Source: Halobacteriales archaeon (lineage in GTDB: Archaea > Thermoplasmatota > SW-10-69-26 > JACQPN01 > JAIVGT01). From it: 7,335 bases of DNA. Of this stretch, positions 1-6,097 are shown one piece after another. The stretch covers positions 1 to 7,335 of the forward strand of contig JAIVGT010000225.1 of assembly GCA_020201485.1 (NCBI GenBank), given 5' to 3'. The notes beneath the pieces are model-generated. The model made no database searches, was not told where the DNA came from, and saw only the letters and a program-made list of their open reading frames with translations. How positions within the stretch are numbered: position 1 is the first letter of the stretch; each line of letters begins with the position of its first letter. Made by a program: the position numbers and the translations under genes.

Positions 1-330
1 ACCTGGGCGTGGGAGTTCGGCGACGGCGCGCAGAGCAGCCTGGAGGACCCGACGCACACCTACCTGAGCGGCGGCCTGTACACGGTCACGGCGCGCGGCA
101 TGGACAACGACGGCGCGAGCACGGTGAGCACGCAGCAGGTCCTGGTGTGCAGCCCGGGCATCGACGAGAACAGCATCGTCAACCCGGAGCACATCCACAT
201 CGACCTGACGGCGTGCATCGACCTCGTGCTCGACGACCTGCCCGCGCCCCTCGGCTCGTCCCAGCCCCCGCGGGTGCCGGAGCCGGCCGCGCCCGGCATC
301 CCGGAGGAGCTGCCGAGCATCCCGGGCTGA
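1..330 (+). CDS. PKD-domain secreted/surface protein, C-terminal fragment (5' end outside window)
   Basis: The reading frame is open from base 1 and stops with TGA at 328-330, giving the last 109 residues of a longer protein. Residues 2-49 match the core of a PKD domain: W-E-FGDG, then DPTHTY, then GLYTVTARGMDNDG, which is the usual WxFGDG...PxHxY...GxYxVxLxxxDxxG pattern of this Ig-like beta-sandwich. PKD domains are extracellular spacer or adhesion modules in archaeal and bacterial surface proteins and secreted enzymes. After the domain come two cysteines (residues 53 and 73) and a proline-rich tail ending in PSIPG. There is no C-terminal transmembrane helix or PGF-CTERM signal, so the protein may be released or held by its missing N-terminal part. 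An ATG at 100 lies inside the PKD domain and is not the true start. The full architecture and any catalytic domain are unknown. Confidence 0.85.
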   Translation, partial: TWAWEFGDGAQSSLEDPTHTYLSGGLYTVTARGMDNDGASTVSTQQVLVCSPGIDENSIVNPEHIHIDLTACIDLVLDDLPAPLGSSQPPRVPEPAAPGIPEELPSIPG

Positions 331-356
331 GCGGGCCGGCGGGGCCTCGGCGCGGC

Positions 357-374
357 GGACGGAGGCTCCCGTCC
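357..374 (+). terminator. possible hairpin downstream of the PKD gene
   Basis: An inverted repeat, GGACGG at 357-362 and CCGTCC at 369-374 with a six-base loop, lies 26 bases after the PKD stop codon. No T-rich tract follows, so a terminator role is weak. In DNA this GC-rich, short stems occur often by chance. The rest of the 331-512 spacer contains no supportable gene. Confidence 0.2.
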
Positions 375-436
375 ACGCCGCGCCGGTCCATGCCATCGCA
401 TGTCCTAGGCGGTGGAGAAGCGGGCACACCTTCCAG

Positions 437-449
437 GGAAACGTTAAGG
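437..449 (+). promoter_or_regulatory. putative archaeal TATA-like promoter element of propeller gene 1
   Basis: GGAAACGTTAAGG is the most AT-rich patch in the 182-base spacer and resembles the elements upstream of the next two paralogues (ACAACGGTTATG and ACAAGGCTTATG). An archaeal TATA box here would place transcription start near 470. The distance to the preferred ATG at 513 is about 69 bases from the TTA core, longer than the 45-46 bases seen in the other two copies, so either the leader is longer or the true start lies upstream (471 or 486). Confidence 0.4.
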
Positions 450-512
450 AGGGTCTCGGGGTGGGCCGGCATGGGACGGGTTCCAGTGACGGGTTCTCCC
501 GCTTTCAGCTCC

Positions 513-2027
513 ATGCGCGCGCTTCTCCTGACGCTGTCCGTGGCCATCCCGGCCGCGGCCGTGGGCACCATGGCCAGCGGCCCCGTGCTCCCGCAGAGCC
601 TGCTCCACGAGGCGGACGAGGGCGTGGAGGGCGCGGTCGAGGTCGCGGCGAACGTCGTGCAGAACGGCCTCCGCGCTCACGGCGGCGAGGGCCCGGGCAC
701 GGCGCTGGTCGCCGGGCAGTTCGCCCTGTACGGCGCGCCGGCCTTCCTCGGCCCGTACGATCACAACGCGGGCGAGACGAGCATCGGCGTGGACCTGCGC
801 ACGAACAAGGTCATGATGCAGCTCAGCCTGGCCACGGCGAAGGTCTCGTTCAACGACGCGAACAACCCGCCGACGGCGACGTGGAGCGACGTCAGCTCCA
901 TCCCGACCGAGCTCATCACCTTCGACCCCATCCTGTGGACGGACCCGGGCACGGGCCGCACCTTCGTCCTCCAGCTCATCCTGGGCACGACGTGCAACCT
1001 CGCCGCGTACACGGACGACGACGGCGCGACGTGGATCCCCATGCCCCTGGTCTGCTCCCCGGCGGGCATCGACCACCAGACCATCGGCGGCGGGGCCTAT
1101 GCCGCGCCCCTGAACGGCGTGACGAACCCGGTGTACAAGAACGCGCTCTTCGTTTGCACGCAGCAGGGCCTGGTGTTCGGCAACGGCAACGGTTTGGGCT
1201 ACTGCGCGCGCAGCGACGACGGCGGCCTGACCTTCACCCCCCTGCCTCCGGCGAACGTGGAGATCTGCGGCCCGCTGTTCGGCCACGTCATCAGCGGCCC
1301 GGACGGCCGGGTGTACATCCCGAGCCGCGACTGCCCGGCGGCCGACGGCAGCCGCGTGCAGGGCGTCATGACGAGCGGCGACAACGGCCTGACCTGGGCG
1401 CGCCGCGTCGTGCCCGACATGCCGGCGGGGCTGAGCGACGCCAAGCTCGTGTACGACCGGAACAACCGCATCTGGCTCGCCGGCGCGGCCCGCCTCGTGG
1501 ACGGGCAGGGCAACATCCTCGGCAACCACGCCATGGTCGCGTCCAGCGTGACGGACGGCCAGACGTGGACCCCGAGCATCGACCTCACGGCCTTGAGCGG
1601 CACGCAGAACGCCGAGTTCACCGAAATCGTGGCCGGGGACCCGGGCCGCATCGCCGTCGCCTGGTACGGCGCGGCGCAGGGCGGCGACGACCAGGACAAC
1701 AACTACAACGGCGTCTGGCACCTGTACAGCGCCGTCACGACCGACTACGGCGTGACGTGGGCCATCACCGACATCACGGGCAGCGACCCGGTGCAGCGCG
1801 GGGCCATCTGCCTGGGCGGCCTGGGCTGCAACGGCGCGCGCAACCTCCTGGACTTCCAGGACGCGGCCATGGACGCGGGCGGGCGCATGGTCATCAGCTA
1901 CGCCGACGGCTGCACGAGCGCGACGTGCACCGGGCCGACGGGCACGCCGGCGAACAGCCAGGACTCGTACGGCGTCATCGCGCGGCAGTTCGGCGGCACC
2001 CGGCTCCTCGCGGCGTTCGGGCCCTGA
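513..2027 (+). CDS. secreted sialidase-like Asp-box (BNR) beta-propeller protein, copy 1
   Basis: This encodes 504 residues. Residues 1-22 look like a Sec signal peptide (MR, a hydrophobic stretch, then AVGTMASG). Residues 31-56 form a probable acidic helix not present in the two paralogues. The rest is a propeller with five Asp boxes at about 167-174, 234-241, 288-295, 345-352 and 409-416 (for example SGDNGLTW and TTDYGVTW). Family landmarks are AGETSIGV (86-93), DHQTIGGG (187-194), GHV (257-259), VWHLY (401-405) and RNLLDFQ (443-449), followed by YADGC. Ten cysteines follow the signal peptide; eight align with the paralogues and the extra pair (161, 181) flanks the first Asp box. Such proteins are usually labelled exo-alpha-sialidase, but I see no FRIP-type motif or confident catalytic triad, so the substrate is unknown. 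The start is uncertain: ATG 471 and GTG 486 are also in frame. I chose 513 because it gives the most typical signal peptide. Confidence 0.85.
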   Translation: MRALLLTLSVAIPAAAVGTMASGPVLPQSLLHEADEGVEGAVEVAANVVQNGLRAHGGEGPGTALVAGQFALYGAPAFLGPYDHNAGETSIGVDLRTNKVMMQLSLATAKVSFNDANNPPTATWSDVSSIPTELITFDPILWTDPGTGRTFVLQLILGTTCNLAAYTDDDGATWIPMPLVCSPAGIDHQTIGGGAYAAPLNGVTNPVYKNALFVCTQQGLVFGNGNGLGYCARSDDGGLTFTPLPPANVEICGPLFGHVISGPDGRVYIPSRDCPAADGSRVQGVMTSGDNGLTWARRVVPDMPAGLSDAKLVYDRNNRIWLAGAARLVDGQGNILGNHAMVASSVTDGQTWTPSIDLTALSGTQNAEFTEIVAGDPGRIAVAWYGAAQGGDDQDNNYNGVWHLYSAVTTDYGVTWAITDITGSDPVQRGAICLGGLGCNGARNLLDFQDAAMDAGGRMVISYADGCTSATCTGPTGTPANSQDSYGVIARQFGGTRLLAAFGP

Positions 2028-2042
2028 GCCAGGCCCACCAGG

Positions 2043-2066
2043 CTTCCGTTCTCCTCGTTTTCCCCC
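2043..2066 (+). terminator. pyrimidine/T-rich tract, likely archaeal-type terminator of propeller gene 1
   Basis: A run of almost only C and T, including TTCTCC and GTTTTCCCCC, begins 16 bases after the stop codon. Archaeal RNA polymerase terminates at T-rich tracts in the non-template strand, and this is one of the few T-rich stretches in a very GC-rich window. A comparable tract sits at the same place behind the next paralogue, which strengthens the call. Confidence 0.45.
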
Positions 2067-2124
2067 GCCCCACGTGGAAGCCTCGGCGCGACGGGCCGGA
2101 GCGGCGGGAGCATCCGGTGCGGGT

Positions 2125-2143
2125 CTCCGCACAACGGTTATGA
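2125..2143 (+). promoter_or_regulatory. conserved promoter block of propeller gene 2
   Basis: CTCCGCACAA followed by CGGTTATGA is repeated almost exactly upstream of propeller gene 3 (3684-3701), at nearly the same distance from the start codon (58 versus 59 bases). GGTTATG is TATA-like; the purine/CA-rich bases just before it sit where a BRE would be. Transcription would begin about 25 bases downstream, giving a leader of roughly 20 bases. The matching spacing in two paralogues is the main evidence; the BRE/TATA naming is inference. Confidence 0.55.
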
Positions 2144-2170
2144 TGGGGCCGCGGGGCTCCCGGCCTGCTC

Positions 2171-2175
2171 GGAGG
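2171..2175 (+). promoter_or_regulatory. Shine-Dalgarno site supporting a TTG start
   Basis: GGAGG lies seven bases before the TTG at 2183. It decides the start of propeller gene 2: an in-frame TGA at 2141-2143 blocks any longer protein, and the next in-frame ATG (2216) would remove the charged N-region of the signal peptide. The paralogue downstream has GAGG at 3731-3734, eight bases before its ATG, within a similar GAGGCCTC context. Confidence 0.65.
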
Positions 2176-2182
2176 CCTCCCG

Positions 2183-3598
2183 TTGCACCGCTCGTTCCGC
2201 CTGGGCGTCGCCCTCATGACCCTGCTCCTCGTCCTGCCCGCCCTGGCCACGGTGGCCCCGGGCACGAGCCCGTCCGGCATCGGCAGCGGCGCGGCGAGCT
2301 TCGTGAACTACGTGTCGCCCTTCGGCGGCAACGCCGGCGAGACGAGCATCGGCGTCAACCCGTACACGAACAACGTGATGTTCAACCGCTTCCTGAAGGT
2401 GGACCGCATCCACTTCGACGACAGCGTCACGCCCGCGCTTGCGACGTGGGCGAGCGTGGACCCGGTCGGGGCCATCACCGTGGACCCGCTCATGTACACG
2501 GACCGCGACACGGGCCGCACCTACTGGGTGCAGAACGCCGAGGCGGCCAACCACGTGTACTTCACGCAGGGCGTCGTGGACCCGACGAGCGGCAGCACGG
2601 TCCTGAACGACGGCGAGGTGTGGGTCCCGACGGAGCCGAGCAGCACCTTCCCGGCCTTCGACCACCAGAACGTGGGCAGCGGGCCGCACTCCGTCCTCGG
2701 CCTCGCGCCGAACCTGAAGCAGCTCGGCGTGCCGGCGCAGGCCGCGGGCGTCGCCAACGCCATGTACACGTGCGGCCAGATCGGCCCGACGCTGTGCGTG
2801 CGCAGCGACGACAACGGCCTGACCTGGGGCCCGCCCACCTCGCCCAACCTGCAGAACAACTGCATGGGCCTCGTCGGGCACATCACCGTGGACGCCATCG
2901 GCACGGTGTACGTGCCCGACCGCGCCTGCGGCAGCCAGGCCGGCATCGAGATCAGCCGCGACAACGGCATCGACTGGAGCCTGACGCGCCTGCCCGGGAG
3001 CAGCTCGCGCGGCTTCGCCGAGCCGGACCCGAGCGTGGCCGTCGACGCGGCGGACCACGTGTGGGTCGCCTACCGCAACGAGATCGGCGGCAACCGCGGC
3101 GTGCCCGCGGTCGCGTACAGCGCCGACCACGGCGCGACGTTCAGCGACCCCATCAGCCCGGACCCGACGGGCACCATCATGAACTCGAACTTCCCCGTGA
3201 TGCTCGCCGGGGACGCCGGCCGGGCAGCCATGGTGTTCTACGGCGCGACGGAGGCCGGGGACTACCAGAGCTCCGCCTACGCCGGCGTGTGGCACCTGTA
3301 CGTCAGCTTCACGTTCGACAACGGCGCGACGTGGACGCTCGTCGATGCCACGCCCAGCGACCCGGTGCAGCGCGGTTGCATGTGGATGCAGGGCGGAGGC
3401 AACGCCTGCCGCAACCTCCTCGACTTCCAGGGCGCGACGCTCGACGCGCAGGGACGCGTCGTCGTCGGCTACGCCGACGGCTGCACGAGCGCGCCGTGCA
3501 TCGGCCCGGCCGGCACGCCGGACGACAGCCGCGCCTCGAAGGGCGTCATCGCCCGCCAGCAGTCGGGCAGGACGCTGTTCGCGGCGTTCGACTCCTGA
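2183..3598 (+). CDS. secreted sialidase-like Asp-box (BNR) beta-propeller protein, copy 2
   Basis: This encodes 471 residues from a TTG start. Residues 1-26 form a signal peptide (basic HRSFR, then a leucine-rich core). The conserved N-terminal segment SGIGSG...SPFGG.AGETSIGVNP (31-60) is shared with copy 3. Clear Asp boxes are at 208-215 (SDDNGLTW), 258-265 (SRDNGIDW), 313-320 (SADHGATF) and 377-384 (TFDNGATW). The first box of copy 1 is replaced here by NDGEVW (142-147). The eight cysteines (197, 205, 227, 249, 399, 409, 434, 439) match copy 3 one for one, so four disulfides are plausible in the exported protein. The C-terminal block RNLLDFQGATLDAQGR and YADGC is the best conserved part. 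There is no C-terminal anchor, so it is probably released or held non-covalently. Automated annotation would say exo-alpha-sialidase; I cannot confirm hydrolase residues, and a glycan-binding or structural role is equally possible. Confidence 0.88.
   Translation: MHRSFRLGVALMTLLLVLPALATVAPGTSPSGIGSGAASFVNYVSPFGGNAGETSIGVNPYTNNVMFNRFLKVDRIHFDDSVTPALATWASVDPVGAITVDPLMYTDRDTGRTYWVQNAEAANHVYFTQGVVDPTSGSTVLNDGEVWVPTEPSSTFPAFDHQNVGSGPHSVLGLAPNLKQLGVPAQAAGVANAMYTCGQIGPTLCVRSDDNGLTWGPPTSPNLQNNCMGLVGHITVDAIGTVYVPDRACGSQAGIEISRDNGIDWSLTRLPGSSSRGFAEPDPSVAVDAADHVWVAYRNEIGGNRGVPAVAYSADHGATFSDPISPDPTGTIMNSNFPVMLAGDAGRAAMVFYGATEAGDYQSSAYAGVWHLYVSFTFDNGATWTLVDATPSDPVQRGCMWMQGGGNACRNLLDFQGATLDAQGRVVVGYADGCTSAPCIGPAGTPDDSRASKGVIARQQSGRTLFAAFDS
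3404..3453 (+). repeat. 50-base perfect direct repeat shared with 4991-5040 (unit 1)
   Basis: Bases 3404-3453 in propeller gene 2 are identical over 50 bases to 4991-5040 in propeller gene 3. They encode the conserved segment ACRNLLDFQGATLDAQG. The bases immediately flanking the match differ in both copies. Identity at every third codon position exceeds what protein conservation alone requires. Confidence 0.9.
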
Positions 3599-3606
3599 GC
3601 CGGGCA

Positions 3607-3648
3607 TCGCGCCCGCGCGGCGCGACCTCCTTCTTTCGTCGCTTCCCC
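3607..3648 (+). terminator. hairpin plus pyrimidine-rich tract, likely terminator of propeller gene 2
   Basis: A seven-pair stem (TCGCGCC at 3607-3613 with GGCGCGA at 3619-3625, five-base loop) is followed directly by a C/T tract (3626-3648) containing TTCTTTC and GCTTCCCC. It begins eight bases after the stop codon. The pyrimidine tract mirrors that behind propeller gene 1. The tract is what archaeal termination would use; whether the stem contributes is unknown. Confidence 0.5.
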
Positions 3649-3683
3649 AGCCCATGCTTTGCAGCGAGGCTGCCGCGTGCGCT

Positions 3684-3701
3684 CTCCGCACAAGGCTTAT
3701 G
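3684..3701 (+). promoter_or_regulatory. conserved promoter block of propeller gene 3
   Basis: CTCCGCACAA followed by GGCTTATG repeats the block at 2125-2142 with only a few changes. The TTATG core is 46 bases before the ATG here and 45 bases before the TTG of gene 2. The similarity continues through the leader to GAGGCCTC just before the start codon, so the regulatory region seems to have been duplicated with the gene. Confidence 0.55.
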
Positions 3702-3742
3702 GCGACGCTGCACGGGTCCCGGATGGTTCCGAGGCCTCTGCC

Positions 3743-5167
3743 ATGTCCCGCATCACGTTCCGCTCGGGCATCCCGCTCCTCACGCTCGTCCTCGTGCTGC
3801 CCAGCCTGGCGTTGGTCGGGCCGGCGGCCCAGCCTGCGCCGAGCGGCATCGGCAGCGGCCCCATCACGTACACGCACTACACCTCACCCTTCGGCGGCTC
3901 CGCGGGCGAGACGAGCATCGGCGTCAACCCGCACACGAACAACGCCTTCTTCATCCGCCTGACGAAGGTGGACCGCATCCATTGGGACGACAGCGTCAGC
4001 CCGCCCCTGCCGACCTGGAGCGACGTGACCCCGCCCACGGTCGCAACCTTCGACCCCATCCTGTGGACGGACCGCGCCGCGGGCAAGACGTACGTGGTCC
4101 AGCTCCTCATCGCCGCCAGCCAGATGAGCGCCACGCAGAGCCTGCTCACCCCGGATGGCGCGGTCGTCGTCAACGACGGCGACGTGTGGCTGGACACGAT
4201 GCCGGCGACGAGCGCGCCGTTCTTCGACCACCAGACGGTCGGCGGAGGTCCGCACGCGGTCGCCGTCGCCGCCGGCGTGGAGACGGGCGACCCGAACGTC
4301 CTCGCCAACGGCATCGTGGCGAACGGCGACCAGGTCACGGGGCAGGCCGACGCCGTGTACTACTGCGGCCAGCTCGGCGTCACGGTGTGCGGTCGCAGCG
4401 ACGACGACGGCGTGACGTGGAGCCCGTACGTGCCCATCAACGCCCAGGACACGTGCCAGGGCCTGGTCGGCCACGTCGTCGTGGACCACCAAGGCACGGT
4501 GTACGTGCCGGACGCGCATTGCGGCGCGAACGGGCAGGCGGCGCACGTCAGCACGACGAACGGCGTCGCGTGGGTCACGCACTACATGCCGGGCTCGGCC
4601 GGCGGCCGCAGCGACCCGGCCATGGCCGTGGACGACGCGGACAAGGTATACTTCGCCATGACGAGCCGGGGCCGGCCCATGGTGAGCATGACCATCGATC
4701 ACGGCACGACGTGGAGCGAGCCCATCGACGTCGCCCCGCAGTTCCCGGGCATCGCCAACGTGGAGTTCAGCATGATGGTCGCGGGCAGCCCGGGCCGCGC
4801 CGCCATGGCGTTCTACGGCACGGACACGCCGGGCAGCGACCAGGGCGCGGGCTTCGCCGGGCGCTGGCACCTCTACGTCAGCACGACCTTCGACGGCGGA
4901 GCGACGTGGGAGGCCATCGACACCACGCCGGACGTCAGGAGCGACAGCCCGGTCCAGGTCGGCTGCATCTGGCTGGGCGGCGGGAACAATGCCTGCCGCA
5001 ACCTCCTCGACTTCCAGGGCGCGACGCTCGACGCGCAGGGCCGGGTCCTCGTCGGCTACGCCGATGGCTGCGTGCCCACGCGCTGCGGGCCGAACGGCGG
5101 CAGCAGCCTCGGCACCATTGCGCGCCAGACGAGCGGTCGCACGCTGTACGCGCAGTACGACGTCTGA
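3743..5167 (+). CDS. secreted sialidase-like Asp-box (BNR) beta-propeller protein, copy 3
   Basis: This encodes 474 residues. The ATG at 3743 is preceded by GAGG at eight bases and aligns with the start of copy 2; a longer open frame back to 3659 would run through the promoter and is rejected. Residues 1-28 form a signal peptide. Asp boxes are at 219-226 (SDDDGVTW), 317-324 (TIDHGTTW) and 382-389 (TFDGGATW). A degenerate box lies at 270-277 (STTNGVAW, lacking the Asp), and the most N-terminal one has become NDGDVW (144-149). The eight cysteines (208, 216, 238, 260, 408, 418, 443, 448) match copy 2. An extra segment at about 178-203 (GDPNVLANG...GQADA) is longer than in copy 2. The product ends LYAQYDV with no anchor. 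Function is probably extracellular and carbohydrate-related by family, but no catalytic residues could be assigned. Confidence 0.88.
   Translation: MSRITFRSGIPLLTLVLVLPSLALVGPAAQPAPSGIGSGPITYTHYTSPFGGSAGETSIGVNPHTNNAFFIRLTKVDRIHWDDSVSPPLPTWSDVTPPTVATFDPILWTDRAAGKTYVVQLLIAASQMSATQSLLTPDGAVVVNDGDVWLDTMPATSAPFFDHQTVGGGPHAVAVAAGVETGDPNVLANGIVANGDQVTGQADAVYYCGQLGVTVCGRSDDDGVTWSPYVPINAQDTCQGLVGHVVVDHQGTVYVPDAHCGANGQAAHVSTTNGVAWVTHYMPGSAGGRSDPAMAVDDADKVYFAMTSRGRPMVSMTIDHGTTWSEPIDVAPQFPGIANVEFSMMVAGSPGRAAMAFYGTDTPGSDQGAGFAGRWHLYVSTTFDGGATWEAIDTTPDVRSDSPVQVGCIWLGGGNNACRNLLDFQGATLDAQGRVLVGYADGCVPTRCGPNGGSSLGTIARQTSGRTLYAQYDV
4991..5040 (+). repeat. 50-base perfect direct repeat shared with 3404-3453 (unit 2)
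   Basis: This is the second unit of the exact repeat described at 3404-3453, in the same codon register of propeller gene 3. The equivalent region of propeller gene 1 (around 1841-1890) is related but clearly diverged. Confidence 0.9.
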
Positions 5168-5177
5168 GGCAAAGCGT

Positions 5178-5256
5178 CCGGGGCTACCCGGGGCTGCGCC
5201 GACCGCACGATGCGCGGGAGGTCGCTCCGCCCGGGCGGCGGCCCCCACCAGCCGCC
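5178..5256. terminator. hairpins in the convergent spacer between propeller gene 3 and the Rieske gene
   Basis: The 94-base spacer between the two converging stop codons holds two inverted repeats: CCGGG/CCCGG at 5178-5191 with a four-base loop, ten bases after the propeller stop, and GGCGGC/GCCGCC at 5237-5256 with an eight-base loop, five bases after the Rieske stop on the - strand. A shared terminator region is expected here, but neither stem has a T-rich tract, and short GC stems are common in DNA of this composition. Confidence 0.3.
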
Positions 5257-5261
5257 TTGGC

Positions 5262-6053
5262 CTACCGCGCCGGCGACACGAAGAAATCGCGGCGGATGCG
5301 CAGGGCGTCGCACACCACGTCGTGGCAGTTGCAGTACAGCGCGTCCCACACGTTCTGCGCGCCCGGGCCTTCGCTGCGCCGCTTGGCGAGCGGGCTCTCG
5401 TGCCAGCCCATGACGCAGCAGAAGTGCGGGCAGAAGGTGACGAAGCCGAGGATGGTGCCGCCGGACGCGGTGCGGGCGGCGAAGCCCTCCTCGACGACCC
5501 GCTGCAGGTCGCGGTCCTCGTAGACGACCTCCCCGGGCGCGCGCACGAGGGTGGCGGTGATGATGTTCTTGCCCTGCATGCCCGCGGAGCGCCACGCGAC
5601 CGGGGCTCCCTTGCCCGGGGCGAAGTCGGCGACGTTCGCCACCTCCCCGACCTTGTCCGCCCACCACGCGTCGCCTGCCATGGGCGCGGACTCGAGCTTG
5701 TCCTTCGTGGCGAAGTAGCGCAGCCGCTCGTCGTCCGTGGGGAAGCCGGGCTGGAGCGGGAGGGACTGCTCGTGCGCGCAGTAGCGGTACCAGCCCAGGA
5801 CCCCGCCCGGCACGGAGCGGGGCGCGGGGTTGCCCGCGATGGCCCCGTCGGGCGCGACGAGGAGCGGGAGGAGGGGCACGCCGCGCACGGCGGGGCCGGT
5901 CACGAGCGCCGCGCCGAAGTAGTCCACGCGCCGCAGCTGCGGCGCCGGCGGCTCGGGCGCGAGGAGCGACGCCGCGCCGTAGAGCCCGCCCGCGGCCGCC
6001 ACGCCCGCCGAGGCGATGATGCATCCGCGCACGAACTCGCGCCGCGTCGGCAT
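5262..6053 (-). CDS. Tat-exported Rieske [2Fe-2S] protein
   Basis: This encodes 263 residues, an iron-sulfur electron carrier of the type that in cytochrome bc-like complexes passes electrons from quinol on the outer face of the membrane. Residues 3-31 form a twin-arginine signal or anchor (TRREFVRG then an alanine-rich hydrophobic stretch), as expected for a protein exported folded with its cluster. Box 1 is CPHFCC (208-213) and box 2 is CNCH (241-244). C208, H210, C241 and H244 fit the cluster ligands, and C213 and C243 the usual disulfide. C212 and C248 are additional cysteines near the cluster. A long region before the cluster (about 85-200, with WYRYCAH, DERLRYFATKDK and GAPVAWRS) resembles archaeal bc-type Rieske proteins as I recall them. 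No cytochrome b gene is in the window, so the partner is unknown. An in-frame ATG at 6086 would add 11 residues and remains possible. It is the last gene of a - strand set, 44 bases after the exporter gene. Confidence 0.88.
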   Translation of the reverse strand: MPTRREFVRGCIIASAGVAAAGGLYGAASLLAPEPPAPQLRRVDYFGAALVTGPAVRGVPLLPLLVAPDGAIAGNPAPRSVPGGVLGWYRYCAHEQSLPLQPGFPTDDERLRYFATKDKLESAPMAGDAWWADKVGEVANVADFAPGKGAPVAWRSAGMQGKNIITATLVRAPGEVVYEDRDLQRVVEEGFAARTASGGTILGFVTFCPHFCCVMGWHESPLAKRRSEGPGAQNVWDALYCNCHDVVCDALRIRRDFFVSPAR

Positions 6054-6070
6054 GGCCGCGCATGGCCGCG
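6051..6070. repeat. 10-base tandem repeat across the Rieske start codon
   Basis: CATGGCCGCG occurs twice in direct succession at 6051-6060 and 6061-6070. On the - strand this duplicates the start ATG, giving a second ATG ten bases upstream in a different frame. Only the inner ATG (6053) reads into the Rieske frame. It may be a small slippage duplication. Confidence 0.75.
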
Positions 6071-6097
6071 GGCGCGCAAGAGCCATGGCGTCGCATC

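Noticed and set aside
100..330. Small 76-residue protein starting at ATG 100
   Set aside because: The frame is open upstream to base 1 and the upstream codons encode the first half of the same PKD domain, so this is an internal Met.
444..2132. Long - strand open frame opposite propeller gene 1
   Set aside because: Low-complexity Arg/Ala/Val composition with no recognisable domain or start signal; the + strand gene has clear family motifs.
461..2143. GTG-initiated + strand open frame preceded by AAGGAGG
   Set aside because: Despite the good SD, the product is Arg/Pro/Gly-rich and overlaps propeller gene 1 completely in another frame. Kept only as a note on the start problem.
513..5167. True GH33 sialidase assignment with gene symbol nan or neu
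   Set aside because: Asp boxes occur in many propellers that are not sialidases, and no FRIP motif or catalytic set could be identified by eye.
2074..5523. Very long open frame (1149 codons) on the + strand
   Set aside because: It overlaps propeller genes 2 and 3 in another frame, is dominated by Arg, Pro, Ala and Gly, and matches no domain. Such shadows are expected in very GC-rich DNA.
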